Shown piece by piece: positions 11,701 to 20,539 of a stretch of DNA of 63,554 nucleotides. A program made the position numbers and the translations under genes. The notes under the pieces are model-generated. The model saw nothing but the letters and a program-made list of their open reading frames with translations. It made no database searches and was not told the DNA's origin. The number at the start of each line of letters is the position of its first letter. Position 1 is the first letter of the stretch. The stretch spans positions 1 through 63,554 of the forward strand of contig CALLMF010000034.1 in assembly GCA_938006335.1 (NCBI GenBank), read 5' to 3'. Origin of the DNA: an uncultured Granulosicoccaceae bacterium (GTDB lineage Bacteria; Pseudomonadota; Gammaproteobacteria; Granulosicoccales; Granulosicoccaceae).

Positions 11701-13326
11701 CGTATCCGCCAGTCCGTCGAGCAGCGCGCTCGCCTCGGGCAGGGGAAGTATTCCAAGCGCCGCAGACATTTGCTTCAAGCGGACAAGTACGGCGTCCAGA
11801 GGCTGTGCGGACGCAACGTCGTTGCCCAGGAGCCCTTCGAGCGAGGGCTCAAGCTCTTTCAGCTGATGTCTTGCTTCATTGACAAGGGCTGCCTGCGCAG
11901 TATCTATGTCGCTTGAGCGCTCACTGGATATCGGGTTGCCCGTTTGTTCTATGCGCCGTGCAAGCGTGCGGCTTTCGGAAGACACGGTGGACAGTCCCTC
12001 ATCAGCCGCATCGGGGGCGCGTTCCAGCGCCGGACGAACGCGCCCACTTTGCAATCGACCGTCTTCCAGACATTTGCGCAGGCGCAGCAGGTCCGATGCG
12101 AGCGCCAGACGACTCGACGTGTCGGGACTGTGCCCGGTTTGCATGGCAGCGATGCGATCCGCTGCCACCGAAACGGTCTTGCGCGCCTCGTCTTCACCGA
12201 ACACCGTGAGCAAGGCGTCGAGTTCACGCAAGCGCCCTAGAAGCAAATCGCGCGCCCGCTTGTCGAGACCATGTGCACCAGCCTCAAGCCAGGACTCGAT
12301 CGGGTGCAGCAACTCGATCGAACGCGCGTGGATGCCGTCACTCAAACGTCGACTCAGCGCCGGCGCCGCGTGTCGCCAGCTGGCTGATTCCGCGATGGCA
12401 AGACGCACGCTGTCCAGATCGAAGAGCTGCTCCAGCACGGCATCCCGCGACTCGACGCGTCGTCCGGCCAGAGCCACGTAATACAAGAGATTCCGCAGCA
12501 ACGGCAAGGTCTGCACCTCGGTGCCGTCGTGCAGCCGACGCTCCACCTGAGCCATCAATCGTCTTGCCGAACCCGTGTCTTCAAGCGAACCGTCGGCAAG
12601 CGACGCGACGATGCGAGAAGCCGTGCGAAACACGAGCGCGTCTGCACGGGGTGCGTCCTCGCTATCGACCAGTGGTTGAAGACAGGTACGCATGGTGCTG
12701 AGCGCATGCATCCGTGCACTGTCATCATTGTTGGACGTCGCCTTGAACCAGTCCACCAGCGAGCGCACGACGCGCGGGCGTTGCTGGCGGCAGAGTTGCG
12801 TCCATTCCTGTTCATCGGCGAAGGACTGCACGCTGCTCTGATCCGCTTCAAGATGAGCGTCCACATCGATATCCAGACCCAGCACCAGCGCATCGCCGAC
12901 CAGATCTTCGCCGCGCAGCGCGCGCATGTCGTTGACGCGATCCAGCCACGGCAGCGCGGTGTCGTTGCGTGCGGATTCATCGAGACTGGCCACAGCGGTA
13001 TCCAGGGTATCGATGGCGTCCACGAGGATTCGGGCACGCTCCCTGTCGCTGATGCCAACGCGCTGATCCAGCGTGCCGGCTGCAGCCGCTTCGATCACCG
13101 CCTGGACTTCACCGGCAACCCAGGCGATCGCGGGCTTGCGGATCATCAACAAGGCATTGCGCATGCGTGCCAGGCGTCGCGCCAGACCGGCCATCACGAT
13201 GGCATCGTCCTGCTGCAGCGCCTGCTCGATATCCGCAGCCGCCTGTTTCAACTCCAGGTGCAGGCTTTCGAGCACACGCGACGTTGCAACAGACCAACTG
13301 GTCGATACGGTGGGATCAGCGGTCAC
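8749..13326 (-). CDS. chpA: ChpA/PilL-type hybrid chemosensory histidine kinase
   Basis: Central kinase of the type IV pilus (Pil-Chp) pathway. The 1525-residue product has a long helical N-terminal half and two canonical Hpt motifs (HTIDGSA near 792, HTLKGSA near 916). A CheA-like ATPase domain follows (NAVAHGLES near 1140, GHGLGL near 1215), then a CheW-like domain (about 1245-1375) and a C-terminal receiver (about 1398-1518) with the acceptor Asp in LLDIDMPR. P. aeruginosa ChpA is much longer and has more phosphotransfer domains. The start overlaps the receptor gene by 4 bp. The pilK and chpB methylation genes that follow in Pseudomonas are not here. Confidence 0.93.
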   Translation of the reverse strand: MTADPTVSTSWSVATSRVLESLHLELKQAAADIEQALQQDDAIVMAGLARRLARMRNALLMIRKPAIAWVAGEVQAVIEAAAAGTLDQRVGISDRERARILVDAIDTLDTAVASLDESARNDTALPWLDRVNDMRALRGEDLVGDALVLGLDIDVDAHLEADQSSVQSFADEQEWTQLCRQQRPRVVRSLVDWFKATSNNDDSARMHALSTMRTCLQPLVDSEDAPRADALVFRTASRIVASLADGSLEDTGSARRLMAQVERRLHDGTEVQTLPLLRNLLYYVALAGRRVESRDAVLEQLFDLDSVRLAIAESASWRHAAPALSRRLSDGIHARSIELLHPIESWLEAGAHGLDKRARDLLLGRLRELDALLTVFGEDEARKTVSVAADRIAAMQTGHSPDTSSRLALASDLLRLRKCLEDGRLQSGRVRPALERAPDAADEGLSTVSSESRTLARRIEQTGNPISSERSSDIDTAQAALVNEARHQLKELEPSLEGLLGNDVASAQPLDAVLVRLKQMSAALGILPLPEASALLDGLADTLELGAPSSDHRFRDAIARLVVEMDACLEAALQPQQASNDALERAESALTDVRSALPGTRLFDTVLAGADTRTTHQAPQQNTQQAESHAHADDPDARALTDAALVSLDGFVTGMSCMPVTAAPLIEPLRTLERIGRRAGHEALSRVCGAALDRLDSKADGVPEEQLHELHAVLPQLIADIEAPAGSAGNVAVDELVAELALPREQQGETTERRADPTLEQVFVVECEGHLRVIESELAAAPSVPGQRMLRALHTIDGSAQTVGAADIVTAIGPLQALAEDHYQHGRALDEKDIGTFESGVARIRACLDSASLAPVFADRMSSSEGEDDDEGMLDTGGVALADVFADEAQELIARLRPRSDHGESDTRSDALSALHTLKGSARVAGWPGLAELAHEHEASIQGVSPKGLAQAIEQARRELDAASPGRLAGAAPHDQIIATGDTRVTEDAWERLLGLASELTTSQARLTVEIDRLTHMARELETVAHRWRRLPNASDLLESEAARELIADVATMRDTLEAAVRGVDTERRHGARSARALQQDLVRARLVRFGDTVPRLQDVLNDAAAVCDVQVALQVTGEDLTLDGALCRRLLPAIEHVLRNAVAHGLESVSERESHGKSGVGTVCVDAALDGVDLVVRVSDDGRGLAAGLESLAQIEQTGFSTARSGDSSREQLAGHGLGLASVRRVLTDLDGDLRLVDTPVGACFELRVPQRVPVQQVVLVQAGSMCVGISVNHVRDVLPFDATVPAIELSACLGAEPASVDDHNQRRLLILASHGEEVCVSVDAVAGYQELVVQALGPQLARLGYYSGAAGLGDGRIAFLLAPSAWRTVADPGASASVGAPGTTAQEAIRQSNSVAAARVLVIDDSPTQRAWLQEQLGAWNMDVTEAHDGQRGLDILKTAAFDLILLDIDMPRVDGYGVLEALRETPTLASNAPVLMLTSRTSTRDREAALALGASGMLAKPVSSADLQTALDAALDTSVSPS

Positions 13327-14603
13327 GCTTCTTCCCTGCCGAGCTTCTGCTTTTCGCGGCGCGGGCGCGGTGACACCGGAAGACGAAACCCCGCCACGCT
13401 TCGCTCGAGATCATCGGCCAGCGACTGCAGGTCATCGAGCGCCTGCGCAACGTGCGCCGTAACCTCAGCCCCCTCGCGAGAGATGCGATCGATCACGGTC
13501 ATGTTGCCGGACACCCGCCCCAGTACACGTGCCTGGCGGGTCGCGCTTCCGGCGGTCTCGGCAAGCAAGCTGTCGAGCTCCGCTGCACTGGCTTCAATCG
13601 ACTCGAGACCGCCATGCAATGACTCGATTTCGGAGACGGTCGTTGCGAGAGCGGCATCGGTACTCGACATGGCGCGCAGGATTTCGTCGGCGTCCTCGCG
13701 AATTACCGAGGTCAACTGCGCGATCTGCACACTGGCTCGATCAAGCACTCGCGCAAGATCGGCGACGTCGTCGGACACGCGTGCATAGTCGCCAGTGCCT
13801 GTTGGTCCTCGGCTACCCGCAGCACGCAAGGTGGTATTGAGCGCCAGCAGATCGGTACGATCCGCAACCTCCCTGATCGCCCCGGATTCATGATCGATGG
13901 CGACGAGGTTCTCGGCGAGGCGCCGCGTCAGACGCGTGGTCAGCGATGCCTCATCACGAATGCGCGTGAACTCGTCGTGTACCGACGCCAGCGATTCACG
14001 ACAACGCGACATCGCCTCGCGCGCGGCGTGCGACTGCCGCGAAGACTCACTCGCATTGACCGACAATTCAGTCATTACGCCGCTCATGGCACCCAGGTAG
14101 TTGGACGAGCGCAGCACTTCTCGCGACTGCACGGATGCCCCATTGGCCAGCGCACGCATCGGCGCGTTCGTGCTGGCAACCGCAACCCGTACCGCCTCTG
14201 CAGAACCGACGGCCGCGCCCACCAACCAGCGCAGCTCTGTGACGGCGTGATTGAACGCGTCGGCCAGTGCGCCTGTCATCGATTCATCCACGGTGGCCCG
14301 CACCGACAGATCTCCATCAGCCAACGGCCCCATCTCGTCGAGCAGTTTGAGGATGGCCGCCTGCTGACGGCGCTCACGACCTTCGTTACGAATCCGCGCC
14401 CGCTGTCGCTGCTGCCACACGGCAAATCCGAGCAGCACGCAACACACCACGCTCAAGGCGACGAGCGTCAGCGGTAACCAGCCCTGTGATCGCAACACGA
14501 CGGCGAGACCAACGAGCAGCAGCACCAGGCTGACCAACGGCAACCACAGCTTCGCGCTTTCGCCGGTATTTTCCGACATCCGCCTGTCACGGTTCAGCTT
14601 CAT
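13323..14603 (-). CDS. pilJ: PilJ-like chemoreceptor without periplasmic domain
   Basis: Methyl-accepting type signalling protein that should control ChpA. The 426-residue product has two close hydrophobic segments (about 20-37 and 43-63) joined by only a few residues (RSQGW). A HAMP-like region and a long helical signalling domain with a degenerate hairpin tip (EVADRTDLLALNTTLRAA) follow. PilJ of P. aeruginosa is about 680 residues with a large periplasmic PilJ domain, so the external sensor is missing here. Identity as PilJ rests on gene order between pilI and chpA. It overlaps both neighbours by 4 bp. Confidence 0.82.
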   Translation of the reverse strand: MKLNRDRRMSENTGESAKLWLPLVSLVLLLVGLAVVLRSQGWLPLTLVALSVVCCVLLGFAVWQQRQRARIRNEGRERRQQAAILKLLDEMGPLADGDLSVRATVDESMTGALADAFNHAVTELRWLVGAAVGSAEAVRVAVASTNAPMRALANGASVQSREVLRSSNYLGAMSGVMTELSVNASESSRQSHAAREAMSRCRESLASVHDEFTRIRDEASLTTRLTRRLAENLVAIDHESGAIREVADRTDLLALNTTLRAAGSRGPTGTGDYARVSDDVADLARVLDRASVQIAQLTSVIREDADEILRAMSSTDAALATTVSEIESLHGGLESIEASAAELDSLLAETAGSATRQARVLGRVSGNMTVIDRISREGAEVTAHVAQALDDLQSLADDLERSVAGFRLPVSPRPRREKQKLGREEA

Positions 14604-15043
14604 GACTGGGGCACCAGGGAAGGCGAACCTCCCGAGCCACGAACATCAAGAAACTCAGGCAGTACGAGCAGGCGGGCAGGGTCGACCGGCGTCGCATCGA
14701 CGCCCGGTCTGACCTGCGCGACACCGAGTACGAAGCCGTCGCTGAACTCGATGTAACTCTGTACCGGCTCGGCCTGTCCCAGCCAGGCGCCAAAGTCACT
14801 CACCGGAAGCACCCGGCCACGCGCCAGCGCCGTGCCCAGAAACCACGCAGCCGTACCGGCGACAGGCTGCACGTGCAAGGCAGCATGCACTTCACAGACG
14901 CAATCGGCAGCCACGGACCAGCACTGTCCACCCGCATCAAACACGAGTCCCCGCGCCGTTTGCCGGTCAGCGACGTCACGCGTGGTGTCGGCCGGCGCCG
15001 CGCCGGTAGCGGGCTGCTTGATATTGATGGTGGCGGACGTCAT
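14600..15043 (-). CDS. pilI: CheW-like adaptor PilI
   Basis: Adaptor predicted to couple the PilJ-like receptor to ChpA. The 147-residue product has a CheW fold pattern, with GLVFDAGGQCWSVAADCVCEV at its start and GTALARGRVLPVSDFGAWLG in the middle. The N-terminal 30 residues are extra and low in complexity. It overlaps pilH upstream and pilJ downstream by 4 bp each, so the whole set is probably one translationally coupled operon. Confidence 0.87.
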   Translation of the reverse strand: MTSATINIKQPATGAAPADTTRDVADRQTARGLVFDAGGQCWSVAADCVCEVHAALHVQPVAGTAAWFLGTALARGRVLPVSDFGAWLGQAEPVQSYIEFSDGFVLGVAQVRPGVDATPVDPARLLVLPEFLDVRGSGGSPSLVPQS

Positions 15044-15408
15044 GCGTCGGCCAGGGCGGCGTCGATGCTGCGCAGTAACACCGGCCGCGACACAGGCTTC
15101 ACCAGGTAGTCGATGGCTCCCTGGCGCAGGCCCCAGATGCGGTCGGTATCCTGCGCCTTGGTCGACAGGATGATGATGGGAATCTGCGAGGTGGATGACT
15201 CGCGTCGCAACAGTCGTGTGGCCTCGAACCCGTTGACACCGGGCATGACGACATCCATCAGGATCACATCGGGCTGCACGCGAGCGGCAAGCTCCAGCCC
15301 CTCCTCACCGTTGCTGGCCACGTACACCTTGTGTCCATGATCACGCAAGATCCGACCGTAGGCGTGTACCTCGGTAGGGGAATCTTCAACAACCAGTACG
15401 TCGGCCAT
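15040..15408 (-). CDS. pilH: Response regulator PilH
   Basis: Single-domain CheY-like receiver of the pilus chemosensory pathway. The 122-residue product resembles PilH through VVEDSPTE at the N-terminus, the phospho-acceptor Asp in DVILMDVVMPG, the conserved Ser/Thr in IILSTKAQ and the Lys in DYLVKPV. In Pseudomonas PilH opposes PilG by affecting retraction; that role is inferred here. It is 6 nt downstream of pilG and overlaps pilI by 4 bp. Confidence 0.92.
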   Translation of the reverse strand: MADVLVVEDSPTEVHAYGRILRDHGHKVYVASNGEEGLELAARVQPDVILMDVVMPGVNGFEATRLLRRESSTSQIPIIILSTKAQDTDRIWGLRQGAIDYLVKPVSRPVLLRSIDAALADA

Positions 15409-15414
15409 GTCGAG

Positions 15415-15876
15415 CTAGCTACTGGTTATGCCGGACGATGGACGAGACCGCTGCACCGAACGCATACGGGCGATGATTTCGGTGACGGCACTGACCAGCG
15501 CTTCGCGATCAAACGGTTTGGCAAGATGCTCGGTAGCTCCGGCCACGCTGGCTCGGGCCACGTCGAACAGCCCATCCCTGCTGGACAACAACAGGATCGG
15601 TAGCTCGCGGAACTTCTCGTGGTGCCTGACCAGCGCACACAAATGGTATCCGTCCAGACGCGGCATCACGATGTCGGCAACCAGGGCGTCCGGGGCCTTG
15701 TCCACGATGGCTGCAAGTGCCTCGAAGCCATCGTTGGCAACACTGACGCTGGCTCCGGCAGACTCCAGGTAGGACGCTGCGCTGCGGCGCACCGTGCGGC
15801 TGTCGTCAACGACCAGCAAATGACGGCCAAGCAAGGGCGCAGCATCGTCTGTAGCTTGTGTGTCGGCGTCACTCAT
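15415..15876 (-). CDS. pilG: Response regulator PilG
   Basis: First gene of the pilGHIJ-chpA operon. The 153-residue product is a lone receiver domain: VVDDSRTVRR, the acceptor Asp in VADIVMPRLDGY and the Lys in HLAKPFDRE. A short variable tail follows the domain. In Pseudomonas PilG promotes pilus extension and links to cAMP signalling. It is divergent from gshB with a 105-bp gap that should hold both promoters, as in Pseudomonas. Confidence 0.9.
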   Translation of the reverse strand: MSDADTQATDDAAPLLGRHLLVVDDSRTVRRSAASYLESAGASVSVANDGFEALAAIVDKAPDALVADIVMPRLDGYHLCALVRHHEKFRELPILLLSSRDGLFDVARASVAGATEHLAKPFDREALVSAVTEIIARMRSVQRSRPSSGITSS

Positions 15877-15981
15877 GCCCGTGAGAACACGTCCCGATTA
15901 TTGATCATGCTCGCGCGGCCTCTTCCCCGACTTCTTCGGCTTGTAGGGTATCCGATGAAGGCTGCGTGCGATACTGCCCGC

Positions 15982-16998
15982 ATGAGCGTATCACTCGGCG
16001 TAGTGATGGATCCGATCGAATCCATCACGCCCTACAAAGACACCACCCACGCCATGCTGCTTGCCGCATCGGCACGCGGCTGGGACACCTACGTGTTCGA
16101 GCAACCGGACCTCTATCTGGTGCAGGGGCGTGCGTTCGGGCGGCGTCGCCGGGTCAAGGTGTTTGACGATTCGACGCACTGGTTTGAAGCGCAAGCGCCC
16201 GAGGACGTGCCACTGTCGGAACACGACATCATCCTGATGCGCAAGGACCCCCCGTTCGACATGGACTACGTGTACACCACGTATCTGCTCGAGCGCGCAG
16301 AAGCCGACGGCGTGATCGTGGGCAATCGCCCATCATCGTTGCGCGATGTCAACGAAAAGCTGTTCACCGCCTGGTTCTCCGAGTTCTGCCCGACAACGCT
16401 TGTCACGGCTTCCTCGGAACGACTCAAGCATTTCATCGAGGAACAAGGAGACGTGATTGTCAAACCGCTCGACGGCATGGGCGGGGCCGGCATCTATCGC
16501 TTGAGTGTTGCCGATCCCAACATCAACATCATTCTCGAGACCATCACCCTCGACGACAAGCGCCAGATCATGGCGCAGCGCTATGTGCCGGAGATCGTGG
16601 ACGGCGACAAACGCATCCTGGTGGTGGGCGGAGAGCCGATGCCATTTGCGCTGGCTCGCATCCCTGCCGCCGGCGAGACGCGCGGCAACCTCGCTGCGGG
16701 CGGGCGCGGCGTGCCGGTGCCATTGGGCGACGCCGAGCGCCGCATCGCCGACACGCTGGGACCAGAGCTGGTCAGACGCGGCCTGGATTTCGTCGGACTC
16801 GATGTCATCGGCAGCGTCCTGACCGAGGTCAATGTCACCAGTCCTACCTGCGTGCGCGAGCTCGATGCACACGCACAAGGCCGGGAAGTCACCGACATCA
16901 GCTCGGCGCGCCCTTATGTTCCAGGTATCGCTGACCGCTATCTCGACGTAATGACGGAGCGCCTCAACGTCCACCGCGCGTCAAGGTCTGCGACGTAA
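15982..16998 (+). CDS. gshB: Glutathione synthetase
   Basis: Joins gamma-glutamylcysteine and glycine using ATP. The 338-residue product begins with the family's typical LGVVMDPIESI and has ATP-grasp features: KPLDGMGGAGIYR (nucleotide lid), QRYVPEIVDGDKRI and the metal-binding EVNVTSPT. The frame is open far upstream, but ATG 15982 gives the standard start. Divergent from pilG and followed by tonB, as in Pseudomonas. Confidence 0.96.
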   Translation: MSVSLGVVMDPIESITPYKDTTHAMLLAASARGWDTYVFEQPDLYLVQGRAFGRRRRVKVFDDSTHWFEAQAPEDVPLSEHDIILMRKDPPFDMDYVYTTYLLERAEADGVIVGNRPSSLRDVNEKLFTAWFSEFCPTTLVTASSERLKHFIEEQGDVIVKPLDGMGGAGIYRLSVADPNINIILETITLDDKRQIMAQRYVPEIVDGDKRILVVGGEPMPFALARIPAAGETRGNLAAGGRGVPVPLGDAERRIADTLGPELVRRGLDFVGLDVIGSVLTEVNVTSPTCVRELDAHAQGREVTDISSARPYVPGIADRYLDVMTERLNVHRASRSAT

Positions 16999-17124
16999 CG
17001 GCAGGGGCAGAGGACCTGTCCTAGACTCAGGCAAGCTCGTCATCACATTTTGCGGGCGGTGTTCCGGACCCGGCCCTGAAGCCCACGGTCCTCGCCGTCC
17101 ATCGCCACAGACCCGCTACGCCTC

Positions 17125-17982
17125 GTGAACAGCCTCAAGAACGACGCTCTGACGGTAACGCTCTTCATCGCGGCGGCCTTGCACGCACTGTTGATACTGG
17201 GTCTCGGCTTCGTCTCGTTCTCCACCGCCATCTCCGCGCCGCCCTCACTTGAGGTCATCCTGGTCCAGGAGCGCGACAGCGTGGCGCCGGAAGAAGCCGA
17301 CTATATCGCCCAGGTGTCGCAGGATGGCGGAGGCGAGACCGACGAAAACACGCGTCCGTCCTCTCCCTTCACCAGCGAACGCGATTTCGACACCAACGGC
17401 GTGGCGCCGGTGCCCGTTGTGAAGAGCGCCCCGGAGGTCGCCGAGTCTTCATCCGAAGACGTTCTCACCGCCGTGTTTTCGGACACAGAAACGGCCGCAC
17501 AGACCGACGCCGAGGAAAACCTCACCGACACCACTCGGGTCGACCGCGTGGTCATCGAGGAGAATCTTGATATCGCGAAGCTCGCCGCCGAGATCGACAG
17601 GCAACAAGAGGAGTTTGCCAAGCGCCCGAAAAAGAAGTTCATCAACGCGCGTACCCAGGAGGCGGCCTCGGCCGAGTACATGAAGTACTGGATCGAGAAG
17701 GTCGAGCGCGTCGGCAACCTCAACTACCCGGATGCCGCGCGCCGCAACAGCCTCACAGGCGCCCTGATACTGACTGTCGGCATCATGAAGAATGGCGACA
17801 TCGAAAGCATCAGCATCGATGAATCCTCGGCACAGCGCGTGCTCGATGACTCGGCCAAGCGTATCGTCGAGCTGTCTGCGCCGTTCGAACCACTCCAGGG
17901 TGAGCTCGCCGAGCAGGCCGACATCATCTACATCACGCGCACCTGGGAATTCCGGGGTGACGATAGCGTCACGACCTACTGA
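17125..17982 (+). CDS. tonB: TonB family energy transducer
   Basis: Transmits inner-membrane proton motive force to outer-membrane transporters. The 285-residue product has an N-terminal anchor containing the ALHALL segment, with the His that TonB needs in its membrane helix. A long acidic linker (about 45-165) follows, then a C-terminal TonB domain with YPDAARRNSLTGALILTVGI. It starts at GTG 17125 without a strong ribosome site. The linker is Glu/Asp/Thr-rich rather than the usual Pro/Lys-rich. The position after gshB matches tonB3 of P. aeruginosa, which has been linked to twitching motility. Confidence 0.85.
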   Translation: MNSLKNDALTVTLFIAAALHALLILGLGFVSFSTAISAPPSLEVILVQERDSVAPEEADYIAQVSQDGGGETDENTRPSSPFTSERDFDTNGVAPVPVVKSAPEVAESSSEDVLTAVFSDTETAAQTDAEENLTDTTRVDRVVIEENLDIAKLAAEIDRQQEEFAKRPKKKFINARTQEAASAEYMKYWIEKVERVGNLNYPDAARRNSLTGALILTVGIMKNGDIESISIDESSAQRVLDDSAKRIVELSAPFEPLQGELAEQADIIYITRTWEFRGDDSVTTY

Positions 17983-18029
17983 GATCGGACTGATACCATT
18001 GGCGGGTCTGTACGCTCCCCCTCTACCTA

Positions 18030-18581
18030 GTGGACCTGACCCATAGTTTTCTGCTGTCCATGCCGCAACTCACTGACGGCGACTTTGGAGACAGTCTGGT
18101 CTACCTGCTCGATCACGGCGAGTTCGGGGCCTTTGGTGTGATCATCAACCAGCGCATGGGGATGGCTCTCGGTGAGATCTTCGAGCAACTCGACATCGAC
18201 AATGCACAACCGCATGCCGCGGCTACCGGCGTGCTCTGTGGCGGCCCGGTCAATCCCGAGCACGGCCTCGTGCTGCACCCGCCGGGTCCCAACTTCGAGA
18301 CAACCCGCGACTTCCCTGGCGGGATCTCCCTGTCCAGCTCGCGTGACGTGCTGGTCGCACTTGCCGCTGGTGGCGCCCCCGAGCAGCACCTCGTACTGCT
18401 CGGGCATGCGAGCTGGGCACCGGGGCAGCTCGAAGACGAAATTGGCGCCAACGCCTGGCTGACCTGCGACGCAGACACGAACGTGATCTTCAACGTGGCT
18501 ACCGACGCTCGGCGCGACGCCGCCGGCAAGTTGCTCGGTATCGATCTGCTGCACATCAGCGGAGAGGCCGGACACGCGTGA
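18030..18581 (+). CDS. yqgE: YqgE/AlgH family protein
   Basis: Conserved UPF0301 protein whose biochemical role is not settled. The 183-residue product carries the family hallmarks: SFLLSMPQLTDGDFGDSL at the start, GAFGVIINQ and GGPVNPEHGLVLH. It starts with GTG 18030 and ends with a 4-bp overlap (GTGA) with ruvX. The yqgE-ruvX-pyrR-pyrB-pyrC' run is the same as in Pseudomonas. Confidence 0.93.
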   Translation: MDLTHSFLLSMPQLTDGDFGDSLVYLLDHGEFGAFGVIINQRMGMALGEIFEQLDIDNAQPHAAATGVLCGGPVNPEHGLVLHPPGPNFETTRDFPGGISLSSSRDVLVALAAGGAPEQHLVLLGHASWAPGQLEDEIGANAWLTCDADTNVIFNVATDARRDAAGKLLGIDLLHISGEAGHA

Positions 18582-19003
18582 CCTGCCTGGGTTTCGACTA
18601 CGGCGAAAAACGCATCGGCGTATCGGTTGGCAATCGGGAACTCGGAACGGCACGTCCGCTCGGCGTCGTGGTCAACCACAGCGGTACACCCGACTGGTCG
18701 ACCATCGAGCGCTGGATCGCCGAGTGGCAGCCGGGCATCCTCGTGGTCGGCCTGCCACTGACCGAAGACGGTGGCGAGCAGGCGATTACACGCCACACGC
18801 GGGGGTTCATCAAGCGGTTGCGAGCGCGCACCCAGTGCGAGGTGCTGACCTGCGACGAACGATATTCGTCGATCGAGGCCAGTGAGGCCATTCGCCAGCA
18901 ACGCGCCAGCGGCCAACGCACGCGGCGTAGCACTCACGCCGACATCGATGCGACCGCTGCGGCAGTCATACTGGAACGCTGGTTCATGGAGAACGGAGAA
19001 TGA
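18578..19003 (+). CDS. ruvX: Putative pre-16S rRNA nuclease / Holliday junction resolvase-like YqgF
   Basis: RNase H-fold protein needed for maturation of the 16S rRNA 5' end. The 141-residue product has GFDYGEKRIGVSVGN (first catalytic Asp), VVGLPLTEDG, the DERYSSIEA motif and HADIDATAAAVIL with the final Asp. It starts at GTG 18578 and overlaps yqgE and pyrR by 4 bp each. Confidence 0.94.
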   Translation: MTCLGFDYGEKRIGVSVGNRELGTARPLGVVVNHSGTPDWSTIERWIAEWQPGILVVGLPLTEDGGEQAITRHTRGFIKRLRARTQCEVLTCDERYSSIEASEAIRQQRASGQRTRRSTHADIDATAAAVILERWFMENGE

Positions 19004-19503
19004 CCGAACACCGCGCCGAGACGGTCGATCAGTGGCTGGACGACATGATCTCACCACTACAGGAGTTGCTGCGCGTCACCCCGGATGCTGGCCTGATAGG
19101 CATCCGCAAGGGCGGCGTGGCCATCGCGCAACGACTGCATCAACGGCTTCAGCCCGAGACGCCTCTCGGGGAGCTGGACATTGCGTTCTATCGGGATGAC
19201 TTTGCACAGGCGGGCCTGCACCCGGTCGTCGGCCCCTCGTCGGTCCCCTTCAGCGTGGACGACAGGACCATCGTACTGATTGATGATGTGCTGGCGACCG
19301 GCCGCACCGTACGTGCGGCCATGAACGAAATATTCGACCATGGTCGCCCGTCACGCATCATTCTGGCCGTACTCGCCGAACGAGAGGGCCACGAGCTGCC
19401 GATACGAGCGGATATCGTCGGTGTGCGCCTCGATGTACCTGCCAATGCCTACATCGCTTTCGACACCGTCCGTGCACGCGTGACGGTCGGAACGCGCGGA
19501 TGA
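19000..19503 (+). CDS. pyrR: PyrR-like phosphoribosyltransferase
   Basis: Type I phosphoribosyltransferase related to the bifunctional PyrR of Gram-positive bacteria. The 167-residue product has the PRPP loop [16 protein letters not shown] and the IGIRKGG segment near the N-terminus. In Pseudomonas the gene lies directly before pyrB and a regulatory role has been discussed. Whether it controls pyrBC here or only has uracil phosphoribosyltransferase activity cannot be told. No attenuator-like leader is visible in the 34-bp gap to pyrB. Confidence 0.92.
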   Translation: MTEHRAETVDQWLDDMISPLQELLRVTPDAGLIGIRKGGVAIAQRLHQRLQPETPLGELDIAFYRDDFAQAGLHPVVGPSSVPFSVDDRTIVLIDDVLATGRTVRAAMNEIFDHGRPSRIILAVLAEREGHELPIRADIVGVRLDVPANAYIAFDTVRARVTVGTRG

Positions 19504-19537
19504 GACCCGACCACAGTACCCGTGTGGAGGACCCCAA

Positions 19538-20539
19538 GTGACACTTGCCCATCCACAGTTCGACTCTGACGGCGCGCTTCGGCACTTTCTGGACCTCGAT
19601 GGCGTGTCCCGCGAAACGCTGACCACGATCCTCGACACGGCCGAGGGCTTCGCACCGATCGGGGAGCGCAAGGTACGCACCGTTCCCCTGCTGCGCGGAA
19701 GAACCGTCGCCAACCTGTTCTTCGAGAACTCGACGCGCACGCGCACTGCCTTCGAGCTGGCGGCCAAACGCTTGTCCGCCGATGTCCTCAACATCGATCT
19801 GGTGTCATCGTCCACCGCCAAGGGCGAGTCCTTGCTGGACACCCTGCGGGTGCTCGAGTCACTGCAATGCGACATGTTCATCGTCAGGCACTCGCAAAGT
19901 GGCGCTGCGCGTTTCATCGCGCAACACATCGCGCCGGGCATCGCCGTGGTCAACGGTGGCGATGGCCAGCACGCGCACCCGACTCAAGGTCTGCTCGACA
20001 TGTTCACCATCCGTCGGCACAAGGGAGACTTCAGTCAGCTCACGGTGGTCCTGATCGGCGACATCAGACACTCGCGGGTAGCGCGCTCCGACCTTGCCGC
20101 GCTCAAGATTCTCGGCGCGGGGGAAGTCCGTGTGGTTGGTCCGCGCACACTCGTACCCGCCGATGCCGAGGCACTGGGTGCGCGCTTTGTACCGCGTCTT
20201 GACGATGCGCTTCAAGGAGCCGATGTCATCATGGGATTGCGCCTGCAGCGCGAGCGCATGAATGGCGCCAAGGTCCCGTCGAGCGCCGAGTTCTTTCGGC
20301 ATTTCGGCTTGTCCGCCGAGCGTCTGTCACTGGCCAAACCGGACGCCATTGTCATGCACCCCGGCCCCACCAACCGCGGGGTGGAAATCGCGGGCGATGT
20401 GGCCGACGGCAAGCAGTCGGTGATTCTCGAGCAGGTCACGGCCGGACTCGCCGTGCGCATGGCGGTGATGTCGATGGTGCTGGGTAGCCACACCAGCAAC
20501 CGCGTCGAATCACATCAGGCGCCAGGAGTCGGCCCATGA
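19538..20539 (+). CDS. pyrB: Aspartate carbamoyltransferase catalytic subunit
   Basis: First committed step of pyrimidine synthesis: carbamoyl phosphate plus aspartate to carbamoylaspartate. The 333-residue product has the carbamoyl-phosphate motif [18 protein letters not shown], and the [11 protein letters not shown] segment near the end. GTG 19538 is preceded by a good GGAGG site. The C-terminus overlaps the start of pyrC' by 4 bp. In Pseudomonas the enzyme assembles with the inactive dihydroorotase encoded next, and the same is expected here. Confidence 0.97.
   Translation: MTLAHPQFDSDGALRHFLDLDGVSRETLTTILDTAEGFAPIGERKVRTVPLLRGRTVANLFFENSTRTRTAFELAAKRLSADVLNIDLVSSSTAKGESLLDTLRVLESLQCDMFIVRHSQSGAARFIAQHIAPGIAVVNGGDGQHAHPTQGLLDMFTIRRHKGDFSQLTVVLIGDIRHSRVARSDLAALKILGAGEVRVVGPRTLVPADAEALGARFVPRLDDALQGADVIMGLRLQRERMNGAKVPSSAEFFRHFGLSAERLSLAKPDAIVMHPGPTNRGVEIAGDVADGKQSVILEQVTAGLAVRMAVMSMVLGSHTSNRVESHQAPGVGP

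Noticed and set aside
12529..13788. Plus-strand frame (419 codons) opposite chpA and the receptor gene
   Set aside because: It spans the junction of two overlapping real genes and encodes a low-complexity, Arg/Ser-rich sequence.
17010..17021. AGGAC/GTCCT hairpin after gshB
   Set aside because: A 5-bp stem with a 2-nt loop and no T-run is too weak to call a terminator.
18113..19057. Minus-strand frame (314 codons) opposite yqgE, ruvX and pyrR
   Set aside because: The plus-strand genes carry clear catalytic motifs and conserved order; this frame is a shadow.
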